Shown: in pieces, positions 43,493-52,133 of the stretch
Layout: each line of letters begins with the position of its first letter
How positions within the stretch are numbered: position 1 is the stretch's first letter
NCBI GenBank assembly: GCA_965205725.1
Contig: OZ242189.1
Span: 1,054,001-1,118,000, forward strand
Source: G965205725 sp965205725
GTDB lineage: Bacteria > Pseudomonadota > Gammaproteobacteria > Pseudomonadales > Halieaceae
Length of the DNA stretch: 64,000 bases
Direction of reading: 5' to 3'
Notes under the pieces: generated by a model
Told to the model about the DNA's origin: nothing
The model's input: only the letters and a program-made list of their open reading frames with translations
Database searches by the model: none
Translations under genes and position numbers: made by a program

Positions 43493-44407
43493 CTAGGACA
43501 ACTCAGACTGAAGCAACTCCAATGTTGCTTCCAGTGAGCCTTCACCCGTTGGGATCATAGCGGCATTGAAATCAGTGACACCCGCATCGCGCAAGCGTTG
43601 TATATCGGTACGAAGCTGTGCCTCATCGCCGACCAGAGATAACTCCGCCGGGCCATCAACACCTTCCCTGTCGAGCATGGCGCGATAAGACGGCAACATC
43701 CCATACATTTTGAGTTGTTTGCCAATCGCCTCCCGCGTGCCATCAACATCATTGGTCAATGCAATCGGCAAGCCACAAATAATGCGTGGGTCTGGGCGAC
43801 CCGCCTCTTTTGCGGCCGCACTAATAGTAGGAGTAATGTGGCTCTCAATGGTTTTGGCGCCAGTCATCCAGGTAATCGTCCCGGATGAATAGGTACCCGC
43901 CAGTTTCAACATAGCCGGACCAAGTGCGGCGACAATAAGCGGAACCTCCAGTGAACCCGGGATATCCAGGGCCATCTTTCCAGTCAACTGACTACCTGCA
44001 AAATCTACCGCCTCACCGGCTAACAGTGGGGCCAATATCTGCAGGTATTCGCTCATATGCCTGGCCGGCTTGTCGTAAGACATACCAAACATTCCCTCAA
44101 TCACGACTTGATGGGAGAGACCGATTCCCAGGGAGAAACGTCCGCCACTGGCGACGCTTGTAGTTAAAGCCTGCTGTGCAATAGCACCAGGGTGCCGCGG
44201 ATAGGTTGGCGTTACAGCTGTACCAAATTCAATTTTTTCAGTTTCCCAGCCGGCAATCGCACAGGTGCCAATCGCATCCAAACCAAAGATATTCGCAATC
44301 CAGATACTGTCAAAACCACGACTCTCCGCATCTTTGGAAAATTCTACGATATCCATAATGCCGTTTCCAGTTGCTGGTGTCGCACCAGCCATAAGTCCTA
44401 TACGCAT
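43493..44407 (-). CDS. LLM-class F420-dependent oxidoreductase
   Basis: 304 residues. TIM-barrel luciferase-like pattern: MRIGLMAGATPATGN, FDSIWIANIFGLDA, IEFGTAVTPTYPRHP, SGGRFSLGIGLSHQVVIEGMFGMSYDKP, and VPLIVAALGPAMLKLAG. The GLSHQ...SYDKPARHM block is characteristic of an F420-linked subfamily. It starts 3 bp after the CoA-ester lyase stop and is the last gene of the minus-strand operon 46.97-43.49 kb. Substrate unknown. Confidence 0.87.
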   Translation of the reverse strand: MRIGLMAGATPATGNGIMDIVEFSKDAESRGFDSIWIANIFGLDAIGTCAIAGWETEKIEFGTAVTPTYPRHPGAIAQQALTTSVASGGRFSLGIGLSHQVVIEGMFGMSYDKPARHMSEYLQILAPLLAGEAVDFAGSQLTGKMALDIPGSLEVPLIVAALGPAMLKLAGTYSSGTITWMTGAKTIESHITPTISAAAKEAGRPDPRIICGLPIALTNDVDGTREAIGKQLKMYGMLPSYRAMLDREGVDGPAELSLVGDEAQLRTDIQRLRDAGVTDFNAAMIPTGEGSLEATLELLQSELS

Positions 44408-44410
44408 TTT

Positions 44411-45280
44411 CTAATACTCCAGTTTTTGTTGGAATTGGGACAATGCCAGAATTCTATGAGCTTCGTCTACATGCATTGTCTCTATGAGTTTACCGTTGAG
44501 CACCGCCACGCCTTTGCCGCTTGCCTCTGCGTCCTGCCAAGCGGCGATCACACGGCGGGAATGCTCTAGCTGTTCTGTACCAATACCAAAGACTTCGTTG
44601 GCGGCTTCAATCTGACTCGGGTTAATCAGCGTTTTACCATCAAAGCCCAAAGCCTTGCCATGATCGCAGTCCTCACGGAATGCCAGATTATCCTGAATAT
44701 CCAGAAATACAGAATCGAGGGCGACGATGTTACCCATGCGCGCTGCATTCACACACCGGGATAACGTGTATAGCAGGCCGAGTCTATCCGGCCGTACAGG
44801 GACTCTCAGTTCCTTGGCCAGGTCGGTGGTTCCCATAAGCAAGGCTCGCAACTGCGGACAAGTGGTGCAGATTTCTTCAACATTATGCACACCCCTGGGC
44901 GTTTCAATCATGGCCCAGATGTTGACGCTCTCCAGAGCGCGGCCCTCACATAGCAAATCGCAATACTGTTGTAATTGCCCGGAAGATTCCACCTTGGGCA
45001 GACACACGGTTTCAACGCTGGATTTTGCCAGCGCTTGTAAATCAGACTCGCCCCACGGGCTATCGATACTGTTCGCACGTACCACAAGCTGCCTGGAGCC
45101 ATAACCACCGGCCTGCAACTGCGCCAATACCTGCTCCCGCGCCTGTTCTTTAACATCGGGGGCTACCGCATCTTCCAGATCAAACACCACGGCGTCGCAG
45201 GGCAAATCCCGCGCTTTATCCATAGCTCTCTGGTTGGAGCCCGGCATATACAATACCGAGCGCAAAAGTCGTTCCGTCAT
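44411..45280 (-). CDS. HpcH/HpaI aldolase / citrate-lyase beta-like CoA-ester lyase
   Basis: 289 residues with the CitE-type TIM barrel: RSVLYMPGSNQRAMDKARDLPCDAVVFDLEDAV, then VVRANSIDSPWGE, VCLPKVES, MIETPRGVHNVEEI, and GFDGKTLINPSQIEAANEVF. Stand-alone CitE-like enzymes cleave or hydrolyse (S)-malyl-, citramalyl- or related CoA esters, so it may release acetyl-CoA from a degradation product. Its position between FAD and LLM oxidoreductases suggests a shared catabolic pathway. Cytoplasmic. Confidence 0.88.
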   Translation of the reverse strand: MTERLLRSVLYMPGSNQRAMDKARDLPCDAVVFDLEDAVAPDVKEQAREQVLAQLQAGGYGSRQLVVRANSIDSPWGESDLQALAKSSVETVCLPKVESSGQLQQYCDLLCEGRALESVNIWAMIETPRGVHNVEEICTTCPQLRALLMGTTDLAKELRVPVRPDRLGLLYTLSRCVNAARMGNIVALDSVFLDIQDNLAFREDCDHGKALGFDGKTLINPSQIEAANEVFGIGTEQLEHSRRVIAAWQDAEASGKGVAVLNGKLIETMHVDEAHRILALSQFQQKLEY

Positions 45281-45314
45281 GGCTGCTTTCCCGATTGGTC
45301 GCGGTGCATTCCTG

Positions 45315-45382
45315 ATTGGCCGCAGCGCTTAATTGGCCGCAGCGCTTAATTGGCCGCAGCACTTAATTGGCTGCGGCGCTTA
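45315..45382 (-). repeat. 17-bp direct repeat, four units, running into the FAD gene 3' end
   Basis: ATTGGCCGCAGCGCTTA at 45315 and 45332, then variants at 45349 (one change) and 45366 (two changes). The last unit covers the final codons and stop of the FAD oxidoreductase gene (SAAAN), implying the array grew outward from the gene end. It fills the 82-bp gap to the CoA-ester lyase start. Confidence 0.85.
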
Positions 45383-46850
45383 TTCCGGCACGGCGGCCAT
45401 AGAAAGTGGCATCCCCCACCGACATACCGCTGGCGTATCCTTTTGCAGTGCGCGGCAAACCCGCTGTAGTTCGCCCCGCTGCATAAAGACCGGGAATGAT
45501 ATCACCAGAACAGTTTATAACCTCACCCGTGGGACGGGTTTCCAAGCCGCCGAGCGTAAACATGAGATATCCAGTATCTTCACCCAGGGCGTACTTAACC
45601 TGCCTGGGGTGGTAGCTAATGATGGCATAGGGTGGCTTGTCGATCGGCTTTAGCCAGTCTTTATGTTTGTGAAATAGTGGGTCACTCAGAGTTGCCGCAT
45701 GTCGATTGTAGTAGTGGATGGTCGCTTGCAGCGAACCCTCGGGTAAACCCGCTTCCGCCTCGGCTTCTGCAATGGTGTCGCCAGTACCGACAACGGGTGT
45801 ATTTTGCATGTAGTGAGACAATTCAAAATCTTCGTTTTGAACCAGCAGGTAAACCTCGTTGGCGTCCTGAATGCCCGCGTAGTGACCAAGACGCGCGAGA
45901 TAGGTATCTTCGTTTATAAAACGCTGGCCAGACTTGTTGAGCAAAATACCGTAAGTAAGCTTTGCCGGTGGATACATGGCGAATGAGAGAAAGCACTCAT
46001 TCATATTGATCGCGTTGCCGCCAGCAGCGAGGCCCATTTGAATGCCGTCACCCATATCCCATTGATTGCCGTAGGGCTCGCCGAACGGCAGTACATGCGC
46101 AGCGTGCTTTTTGATCATGTCGCGGTTCATGACGAAGCCACCCGCACTGAGAATCACTCCTCTGGACGCTTTGATGTAACGCTCTTCACCGTCGATTTTC
46201 GCAGCGATGCCTCGCACCCGGCCGGTGTCATCCTGAATAATACCGACGACTCGGGCGTCAGGCCGAACAGTGCTCCCCTCCTCTTCCACTTTGGACATCA
46301 GTGCCTGCATAAAAATGCGTCCGCCTTCGTCACCTTCCCCGGAAGGCACATGACCACGCGGTACAGGTTCGGCAATCTTGTTGAAAGGATGTGCCCTCTC
46401 ATTGCCAGTAAACAGCAAGGACTCATCTGTCAAGGGCACCACCGTGCGTTCCATCACTACGGCACGCTTATAGGGAACGCCCAAAGACTCGACCCAGTCA
46501 AAGTGGTCTGCTGCTCCTTCTGCGTACAGCCTGATTTTTTCCGGATCCCCATGAGGACCCAGGGCCTCCGTTAGATAGGCGATCATATTGTCCGTACTGT
46601 CTTCCATGTCCAGTGCTTTTTGTAACGCAGTACCGCCACTGCCGCCCAAATACATTTCACAACTCGACATTTGAGTAGAGCCACCGCCCCCGCCAGCGCG
46701 CTCCAGCACTAGCACATCGGCGCCCGCTCGGCGGGCTTCCAGGGCCGCAGATGCACCTGCACCGCCATAACCGACGATCACTACATCAGTGCTCAAATAA
46801 AAATTGTTTACGTCTTCAAAGCGGCGCAGCCACGGTTTAACCAGGCTCAT
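45363..46850 (-). CDS. FAD-dependent oxidoreductase (fumarate reductase/ketosteroid dehydrogenase-like)
   Basis: 495 residues. The dinucleotide-binding motif VVIVGYGGAGASAALEARRAG lies near residues 22-42. SRGVILSAGGFVMNRDM and a C-terminal YLMFTLGGLETRPTGEV...GLYAAGRTTAGL...YASGMSVGDATFYGRRAG are typical of the FAD_binding_2 family with succinate/fumarate and 3-ketosteroid-dehydrogenase members. There is no signal peptide. GGGAGAG sits just before the ATG. Upstream in the operon is a broken SDR gene; the CoA-ester lyase and LLM genes follow. It probably introduces a double bond into a carbonyl substrate. Confidence 0.87.
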   Translation of the reverse strand: MSLVKPWLRRFEDVNNFYLSTDVVIVGYGGAGASAALEARRAGADVLVLERAGGGGGSTQMSSCEMYLGGSGGTALQKALDMEDSTDNMIAYLTEALGPHGDPEKIRLYAEGAADHFDWVESLGVPYKRAVVMERTVVPLTDESLLFTGNERAHPFNKIAEPVPRGHVPSGEGDEGGRIFMQALMSKVEEEGSTVRPDARVVGIIQDDTGRVRGIAAKIDGEERYIKASRGVILSAGGFVMNRDMIKKHAAHVLPFGEPYGNQWDMGDGIQMGLAAGGNAINMNECFLSFAMYPPAKLTYGILLNKSGQRFINEDTYLARLGHYAGIQDANEVYLLVQNEDFELSHYMQNTPVVGTGDTIAEAEAEAGLPEGSLQATIHYYNRHAATLSDPLFHKHKDWLKPIDKPPYAIISYHPRQVKYALGEDTGYLMFTLGGLETRPTGEVINCSGDIIPGLYAAGRTTAGLPRTAKGYASGMSVGDATFYGRRAGISAAAN

Positions 46851-46863
46851 ACATCTCTCCCGA

Positions 46864-46968
46864 CTAGCGTACTCGTATTTTGGGGTCTGCCTGTCCTCGT
46901 CCCATGCGAGTCAGACATTCATCCAGAGATTCCAACCGGTCAATTTGTGCGCTTAACTCATCGTTCAC
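46864..46968 (-). CDS. Possible small protein (34 residues)
   Basis: GTG start at 46968 preceded by GGGAG, encoding DELSAQIDRLESLDECLTRM with a basic tail, and stopping 13 bp before the FAD gene start. The heptad-like hydrophobic spacing suggests a short amphipathic helix. It overlaps nothing and sits between the broken SDR gene and the FAD gene. It could be a relic of a larger gene or a leader peptide; low confidence. Confidence 0.3.
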   Translation of the reverse strand: MNDELSAQIDRLESLDECLTRMGRGQADPKIRVR

Positions 46969-46972
46969 TGTA

Positions 46973-47405
46973 TTACTCCCAGTCTGCGGCACCAGCATTG
47001 AGTTCTACTGACCGTCCACCGTCTACATTCATCAACACCCGTCATGTAAGATGCCTCCTCACTGGCCAAAAACAATATGAGACCTTTGCACGGAAGATGA
47101 TTTCACTTTCAGGCAAGGCAAAAACGCACGGAATGAGGGAGTTTATGGGTATAAATAACCGATTGAGTACGATTTTAACGCAGCATGCAGGTGAAATGGC
47201 TTTCGTGCAAAGGTCTCAATATCGCGTTAGCCGCCTCTTCCAGTTTACCAATGCGCCCCAATGGAACACTGTGACCCGTCATTCACAGTACAACTGTAGC
47301 ACCCTGCCGAGCAAACAACCTGGCCGTCGCCTCGCCGACCCCATTGCTGGCGCCAGTGACAATTGCCACCCTTCCCCTCAGTCGCCCTCGTGTTTGATCA
47401 GTCAT
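46973..47405 (-). pseudogene. Short-chain dehydrogenase, decayed and interrupted by a MITE
   Basis: Starts at ATG 47405 with RVAIVTGASNGVGEATARLF (intact TGxxxGxG) but meets a stop after the second strand (TVVL). The middle ~150 residues, including YxxxK, are deleted. The C-terminal SDR end PLGRIGKLEEAANA is then visible, cut by MITE copy 4 and continuing as LFLASEEASYMTG, with a frameshift into LMNVDGGRSVELNAGAADWE. At least four lesions show it has long been non-functional. It headed the FAD/CoA-lyase/LLM operon. Confidence 0.88.
47079..47217 (+). mobile_element. MITE-like element, copy 4 (139 bp)
   Basis: Complete copy with perfect 14-bp terminal repeats and the 5-bp duplication AATAT (47074-47078 and 47218-47222), inserted in the C-terminal coding part of the SDR pseudogene. 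It differs from copies 2 and 3 by a few internal bases (TTTATGGGTATAAATAACC). Confidence 0.93.
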
Positions 47406-47516
47406 ATCTACCTCTCTGCAAAAGTTCATCGGTCACAAGCTGGCACGTTGACAGTGAACCATTTGAGAGAGCAATAATAGCCGCTCCCAGGCAGCGGCGA
47501 ATGCGTTCGGGGAAAT

Positions 47517-47699
47517 TTGGTTGAGCTGGTTTGCCTAACCGGTCAGGAAGGGCAAGCTCTGCATCGTTATTATTTCAACGCAAACAGCGGGGAGGGAGGC
47601 TTTAGAATTGAGTGCAACGCAAAACGGCATGGGAAAGTTGTCAGGTTTACCATTGAAGCAGATCAATGGGTTTATCAGGGTGGGCGGCTAACTGACTAG
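47517..47699 (+). CDS. Possible small hypothetical protein (60 residues)
   Basis: A frame from a TTG at 47517 encoding GQEGQALHRYYFNANSGEGG...KVVRFTIEADQWVYQGGRLTD; its stop overlaps the 3' end of rsmI by 12 nt, tail to tail. The composition looks protein-like (beta-rich, few rare codons), but there is no strong ribosome-binding site and I do not recognise a family. The rest of 47406-47516 holds the dead SDR promoter region only. Confidence 0.35.
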   Translation: MVELVCLTGQEGQALHRYYFNANSGEGGFRIECNAKRHGKVVRFTIEADQWVYQGGRLTD

Positions 47700-48518
47700 C
47701 CAGTTATAGAGCTGCTTTTTATTTAAACCTGTGAATTCCGCAGCAATTGCCACGGCCTTTTTTGGCGGCAAGTCGGCAGCAAGTAAGCGCAGTAGCCGTT
47801 CGGTCTCGACATCAAATTCGGAGACCACCGCAGTTGCACCCTCCAGAACCAGCACAATCTCCCCTCGACTTTGGTTGGAATCGCTGCGAGCCAGCTCAAG
47901 TAGCTCGTGCAGACTGGAGTGCACAACCGTTTCAAATGCCTTGGTCAACTCTCTTGCCAACACCGCTCGACGCTCTCTTCCCAAACACTCAACCATGTCC
48001 TCCAGACAGGGAAGCAGACGGTGGGGTGCCTCATAGAAAATAAGCGTACAGGATTCGCTAGCAAGCGCTTGTAAACTTTTTTTGCGAGCTGCCGTCTTCG
48101 CCGGAAGGAAACCCTCAAAGCGGAAGCGGTCAGTCGGCAATCCCGCCACTGACAGCGCAGCGATGAGAGCGCTGGCTCCAGGAATTGGAATGACCCGCCA
48201 ACCGCACTGGTGTGCATGCAATACAAGCCGATATCCCGGGTCGGAAATCAACGGTGTACCCGCATCGGATATCAGCGCAATAGATTTGCCGCTCTCGATC
48301 AACTGCGTCAATCGCTCCAGCACCCGACTATCGCTGTGATCATGGTAGGCTATTAGCGGCGTCTCGATACCAAAGTGTTGCAGCAAGGTTTGGCTGTGCC
48401 GCGTATCTTCAGCGGCGATCAGCGCAACAGATTTCAGTATTTCCACGGCACGGGGTACCATATCGGACAGGTTACCGATTGGCGTAGCCACCACATAGAG
48501 CGCATTGGATTGGTTCAC
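47688..48518 (-). CDS. rsmI: 16S rRNA (cytidine1402-2'-O)-methyltransferase RsmI
   Basis: 276 residues from GTG 48518, chosen because AGGA lies 6-7 nt upstream and it gives the usual start NQSNALYVVATPIGNLSDM; a TTG at 48533 adds five residues. SAM-binding tetrapyrrole-methylase fold: VATPIGNLSDM, AAEDTRHSQTLL, LISDAGTPLISDPGYRLV, IPGASALIAALSVAGLP, FYEAPHRL. Cytoplasmic ribosome modification enzyme. Divergent from lpoA with about 18 bp between starts, as in Pseudomonas and E. coli. Confidence 0.95.
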   Translation of the reverse strand: MNQSNALYVVATPIGNLSDMVPRAVEILKSVALIAAEDTRHSQTLLQHFGIETPLIAYHDHSDSRVLERLTQLIESGKSIALISDAGTPLISDPGYRLVLHAHQCGWRVIPIPGASALIAALSVAGLPTDRFRFEGFLPAKTAARKKSLQALASESCTLIFYEAPHRLLPCLEDMVECLGRERRAVLARELTKAFETVVHSSLHELLELARSDSNQSRGEIVLVLEGATAVVSEFDVETERLLRLLAADLPPKKAVAIAAEFTGLNKKQLYNWLVS

Positions 48519-48536
48519 GCCATTTCCTGACAAAGC

Positions 48537-50351
48537 ATGAGAAACACGGTAATACTACACCAGATCACTCTTCCCACCGTCGGTTTGCTGTCGGTGCTTT
48601 TTCTCAGCGCCTGTGGCGACCAGCCCGTGCGCGTCAGCAGACCCATCGAAAAAAATGAACCGATTGCGACAGATGCTATCGCTGTCACAACTACCCCCTC
48701 AGGACAACTCAGCGAGGCTTTGAACCTCACCGCCGAGCAATTGCAGCGCGGCGAACTCGTGCCAGCGGCAGCAAGCATCGAAATGCTAAAACATACATCG
48801 CTGAGCCCAGACGAACTCGGCTATCTGCGCCGCCTGGAAATTAGCCTGCTCTATCGCCAGGGCGAGGTTCTGGCTGCAACAGCACTGGTTGATCAATCAC
48901 TCATTGAGTTGAGCGCCGTCGCCAGCGACCAGTATTGGCCGCTGCTGCAATGGCATCTACAACTGCTGCGCAATCGAGGCCGGCATTTACAAAATGCCAG
49001 AGAGAGCACCGCCTTACTTCAGCAAATTGAGACTGCAGGACAAAGAGAATTTCTGCGAAACCTGATATGGCAGGGTCTGCAAAACACCTCAGTCGAAAAA
49101 CTAGAGGGCGAACTCACTCGCGCCAACTCGGACGAATGGCGTGGCTGGCTGGAACTGGCGCTGCTAAAAACTCGGGACAAGGTCGACCCTGCTATTCAGC
49201 AAGCAGCTTGGCGCGCCTGGAAAAACAATTATTCAGGACACCCGGCAGCGCTTAACCCCCCACCCGGTACAGACGACACACCCACACGAGTCCCCGCCAG
49301 TGTGGCCCTGCTTTTACCACTTAGCGGGAACCTCGCCCCCGCAGGTCAGGCAGTCGCAGATGGCTATATAGCAGCAATGTATAATTCGGTGCGCCAGGGT
49401 TGGCCGGAACACACGATTCATGTGCTGGACATTAACGAATACAGCGATGTCAACGCCGCCTATACACAGGCCTCATCCCTCGCTGTAGACCTTATAGTCG
49501 GCCCGCTAACCAGGTCGGCGCTGCAAAAATGGCAACGCCAGGCAACGCCAGCCACTCCGGTACTGGCCCTGAATCGCCTGGAGCTCGAATACTCAAGCGC
49601 TCAGCCCCTCTATCAGCTTGCCCTCGCACCCGAAGACGAGGCCAGTCAGTTGGCTGATTGGGCCTACGCAAAAGGCGCACGAAACGCCTTGATTATTCGT
49701 CCCGAAAGCAGCTTTGGTGCAACTATGTCAAACAGTTTCAGCCAAACCTGGCGGCGGCAGTCGGGACGTATTGCAGCCGAGGCAATCTATACAGACCAGA
49801 GTAATTATTCATCCAGCATTAAAGAGGCTTTAGAACTGGCAAGCAGCGAAGCCCGCGCTGCAAAAATTCGGCAGTTGATAAATGTGCGTGTGGAATTCAC
49901 TCCGCGACGCCGTCAAGATATCGACAGCGTATTTATATTAACGAGCAAGCCCCAAGAAGCTCGCTCGCTTAAACCCCTGGTCGCATTTTATTACGCTGGA
50001 GAGCTGCCAATCTACGCGACCTCATACATCTTTAGCGGACAGACAAATCCGCAACAAAACCGGGATTTGAATGGCGCGCAATTACTTGAAATACCGTGGT
50101 TACTCAGCGCGGACAATCCGGAGCGGGAAGAATTACGCAAGGCCAACTATCAAGACAATCTGGCTGCGATGTACGCTCTCGGTGCCGATGCCTTTTCCGT
50201 TCATTGGCGCCTGCCGCAGCTCAAAGCCAACAGCGGACAATCGGTAAGAGGTCAGACCGGTCTGCTAGGCATGGATTCACAAGGGAAAATCTATCGGACG
50301 CTACAGCCAGCTCTTATACGCAATGGAGTTGCTATACCCAGCGAAGGTTAA
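48537..50351 (+). CDS. lpoA: Penicillin-binding protein activator LpoA (outer-membrane lipoprotein)
   Basis: 604 residues. A lipoprotein signal with lipobox LFLSAC (Cys26) is followed by a helical TPR-like N-domain (about 45-230) and a periplasmic-binding-protein-like C-domain beginning VPASVALLLPLSGNLAPAGQAVADGY. It activates the class A penicillin-binding protein PBP1A for peptidoglycan synthesis from the outer membrane. Position beside rsmI and coupling to yraN (TAATG overlap) agree with the family. Confidence 0.93.
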   Translation: MRNTVILHQITLPTVGLLSVLFLSACGDQPVRVSRPIEKNEPIATDAIAVTTTPSGQLSEALNLTAEQLQRGELVPAAASIEMLKHTSLSPDELGYLRRLEISLLYRQGEVLAATALVDQSLIELSAVASDQYWPLLQWHLQLLRNRGRHLQNARESTALLQQIETAGQREFLRNLIWQGLQNTSVEKLEGELTRANSDEWRGWLELALLKTRDKVDPAIQQAAWRAWKNNYSGHPAALNPPPGTDDTPTRVPASVALLLPLSGNLAPAGQAVADGYIAAMYNSVRQGWPEHTIHVLDINEYSDVNAAYTQASSLAVDLIVGPLTRSALQKWQRQATPATPVLALNRLELEYSSAQPLYQLALAPEDEASQLADWAYAKGARNALIIRPESSFGATMSNSFSQTWRRQSGRIAAEAIYTDQSNYSSSIKEALELASSEARAAKIRQLINVRVEFTPRRRQDIDSVFILTSKPQEARSLKPLVAFYYAGELPIYATSYIFSGQTNPQQNRDLNGAQLLEIPWLLSADNPEREELRKANYQDNLAAMYALGADAFSVHWRLPQLKANSGQSVRGQTGLLGMDSQGKIYRTLQPALIRNGVAIPSEG

Positions 50352-50725
50352 TGCTTGTGAACAGGGAGGCTCACATAAACAGAACAGGAGATGTTTACGA
50401 ACGGCAAGCGATCATTCACCTGCTGGACCGGGGTCTGGAAATCCTTGAGAGAAATTTCACCTGTAAAGTCGGTGAAATAGACGTTGTTTGTCGCAACCAG
50501 AGTGAACTGATTTTTGTGGAAGTGCGTTATCGCAGCAATCCAGACTATGCCAGCGCGGTGGAATCGGTCACGCTCAGCAAGCAGAGGAAACTCATACGCG
50601 CCGCTCAGGTCTATCTGCAGCAACACCCGGAGTTGGCACAACTAGCCTGTCGATTCGACGTCATCGCGATCACCCCAGGCGGAGATAAAGATCATGTACA
50701 ATGGCTGCCTCACGCATTCTATTAA
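50351..50725 (+). CDS. yraN: YraN family protein (UPF0102, restriction-endonuclease-like fold)
   Basis: 124 residues from ATG 50351, overlapping the lpoA stop by one base, with AAGG 4 nt upstream. Contains GDVYERQAIIHLL, then NFTCKVGEIDVVCRN, LIFVEVRYRS and VTLSKQRKLIRAAQVYL. The E-x(n)-GEIDVV and FVEVRYR elements match the PD-(D/E)XK-type fold of the family. A nuclease or recombination role is suspected but unproven. Confidence 0.92.
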   Translation: MLVNREAHINRTGDVYERQAIIHLLDRGLEILERNFTCKVGEIDVVCRNQSELIFVEVRYRSNPDYASAVESVTLSKQRKLIRAAQVYLQQHPELAQLACRFDVIAITPGGDKDHVQWLPHAFY

Positions 50726-50745
50726 CAATCCACGCTAAGCAAAAC

Positions 50746-51342
50746 ATGGATCAATACCAGTCAATCGCCCGCGGCTTTCAAGAAACAATCGAGATCATTT
50801 CAATGTCTGTCGATGATCTGGCTCCAAACATTCAGTGCGCCGGCCAACTCTGTACTGCCGCACTGTTACAGGACCGCAAGATACTCACCTGCGGCAATGG
50901 CTCAGGCAATGCTTTAGCGCAGATTTTCTGCACCAATCTGCTGTACAGGTACGAACAGGAGCGCCCATCCTTGCCGGCCATTCCACTGTCCTGTGATGCC
51001 AGCACACTCACTGCCATTGCTGCCAGCGCAGCGAGCAATGAAATTTATGCCAGGCAAGTTCGCGCACTGGGCCAGAGCGGTGACATCTTGCTCGCACTCA
51101 CCGCAGTTGAGGGTAACGGTAGCATTATTCAGGCAGTCCGCGCTGCGCACGACCGGGATATGCCGGTCATCATATTTAGTGGGGGAGAGAGTCAGGACGT
51201 TTCCAGCTTGCTGTTGCCGGAAGACGTTGAACTACATATCGTGAGCACTCGTCCACCGCGTATAGTGGAAATGCAAACCATGCTGATTCACTGCCTCTGT
51301 GAACTTATCGATCAATCTCTGTTTGGAAGCTATCAACCATGA
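50746..51342 (+). CDS. diaA: SIS-domain protein DiaA (DnaA initiator-associating; GmhA-like)
   Basis: 198 residues from ATG 50746 (MDQYQSIARGFQETIE); a longer frame upstream overlaps yraN and is less likely. Sugar-isomerase SIS fold: KILTCGNGSGNALAQIF, IPLSCDASTLTAIAAS, GQSGDILLALTAVEGNGSII, VIIFSGGE. The order lpoA-yraN-diaA-dolP identifies it as DiaA rather than heptose isomerase GmhA. DiaA promotes ordered DnaA assembly at oriC. It overlaps dolP by 4 nt. Confidence 0.88.
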   Translation: MDQYQSIARGFQETIEIISMSVDDLAPNIQCAGQLCTAALLQDRKILTCGNGSGNALAQIFCTNLLYRYEQERPSLPAIPLSCDASTLTAIAASAASNEIYARQVRALGQSGDILLALTAVEGNGSIIQAVRAAHDRDMPVIIFSGGESQDVSSLLLPEDVELHIVSTRPPRIVEMQTMLIHCLCELIDQSLFGSYQP

Positions 51343-51908
51343 CTCACATGTTTCGTTTGCTCATTCTGATTCTATTTTTTGTTCTAACAGGCTGCGCCAC
51401 TGTGCTTAGCACTGGCGGCGAATCCCTCGAACACGACCCCGGCAAGCGCAGTGTTGGCGCACGCATGGATGATGAAACCATTGAGATTAGAGCCGCGGTG
51501 AATATTGCAGCGGCCGACCAGGCTCTTAAGGGCTCACACATCACCGCAGTCAGTTTTAACGGCTATGTGCTAATTGTTGGCCAGGTTCCCAGCCAAGCCT
51601 TAAAAGACAAAGTTTCTGAGATCGTAAAAGAGGTGCGTGATGTCAGACGTATCTACAATGAACTGGAAGTTGCCGGCAACAACTCACTGATGGTCCGCTC
51701 TAGCGACGCCTGGATTACCACCAAAGTAAAATCGAGTCTATTGGCCAATTCAGACACTGAAGGCAATCGGGTAAAAGTGATTACCGAAAATAGTGTTGTC
51801 TATCTTATGGGACTGGCCACCAGAGCAGAAGGCGACCGTATCGAGGAGACTGCCAGCGCCACTCAAGGCGTTGAACGAGTGGTTAGCGTATTCGAGTATA
51901 TCGACTAA
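51339..51908 (+). CDS. dolP: BON-domain outer-membrane lipoprotein DolP (YraP)
   Basis: 189 residues. Lipoprotein signal LILILFFVLTGC (Cys19). Two BON domains: about 45-115 (IRAAVNIAAADQALKGSHITAVSFNGYVLIVGQV) and 120-189 (ITTKVKSSLLAN...ENSVVYLMGLATRAEGDRIEETA), ending VVSVFEYID. DolP supports outer-membrane integrity and BAM function at division sites. Last gene of the lpoA operon, followed by a hairpin terminator. Confidence 0.92.
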   Translation: MTHMFRLLILILFFVLTGCATVLSTGGESLEHDPGKRSVGARMDDETIEIRAAVNIAAADQALKGSHITAVSFNGYVLIVGQVPSQALKDKVSEIVKEVRDVRRIYNELEVAGNNSLMVRSSDAWITTKVKSSLLANSDTEGNRVKVITENSVVYLMGLATRAEGDRIEETASATQGVERVVSVFEYID

Positions 51909-51912
51909 AGCA

Positions 51913-51935
51913 GCCCGGTGACGGGCGCTTTATTG
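51913..51935 (+). terminator. Probable terminator of the lpoA-yraN-diaA-dolP operon
   Basis: GCCCG-GTGA-CGGGC hairpin 4 bp after the dolP stop, followed by GCTTTATTG. The stem is short and the T-run weak. The remaining ~200 bp to sspB hold no gene I trust. Confidence 0.6.
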
Positions 51936-52133
51936 TTATAGAGGCCCAGGGAGACGACCACCTCTCCGGCTACACGTTTACAGCTCATATAAACTGCGTA
52001 GCGTTTGATGATGCAGCGACTCGGCGGTGGCTTCTCCGGCAAAAAAACAAAGTGCCTGCTACAGGTTTGACCAAAACTTGTCTCTGTCCTCCTGTAGTCA
52101 GGCTCCTGGCCACCACAAACACAAATCCGATAG

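Noticed and set aside
47406..47690. RNase P RNA gene beside rsmI, as in Pseudomonas
   Set aside because: None of the conserved rnpB segments (for example GAGGAAAGTCC) is seen; the interval holds a dead SDR start and a short frame.
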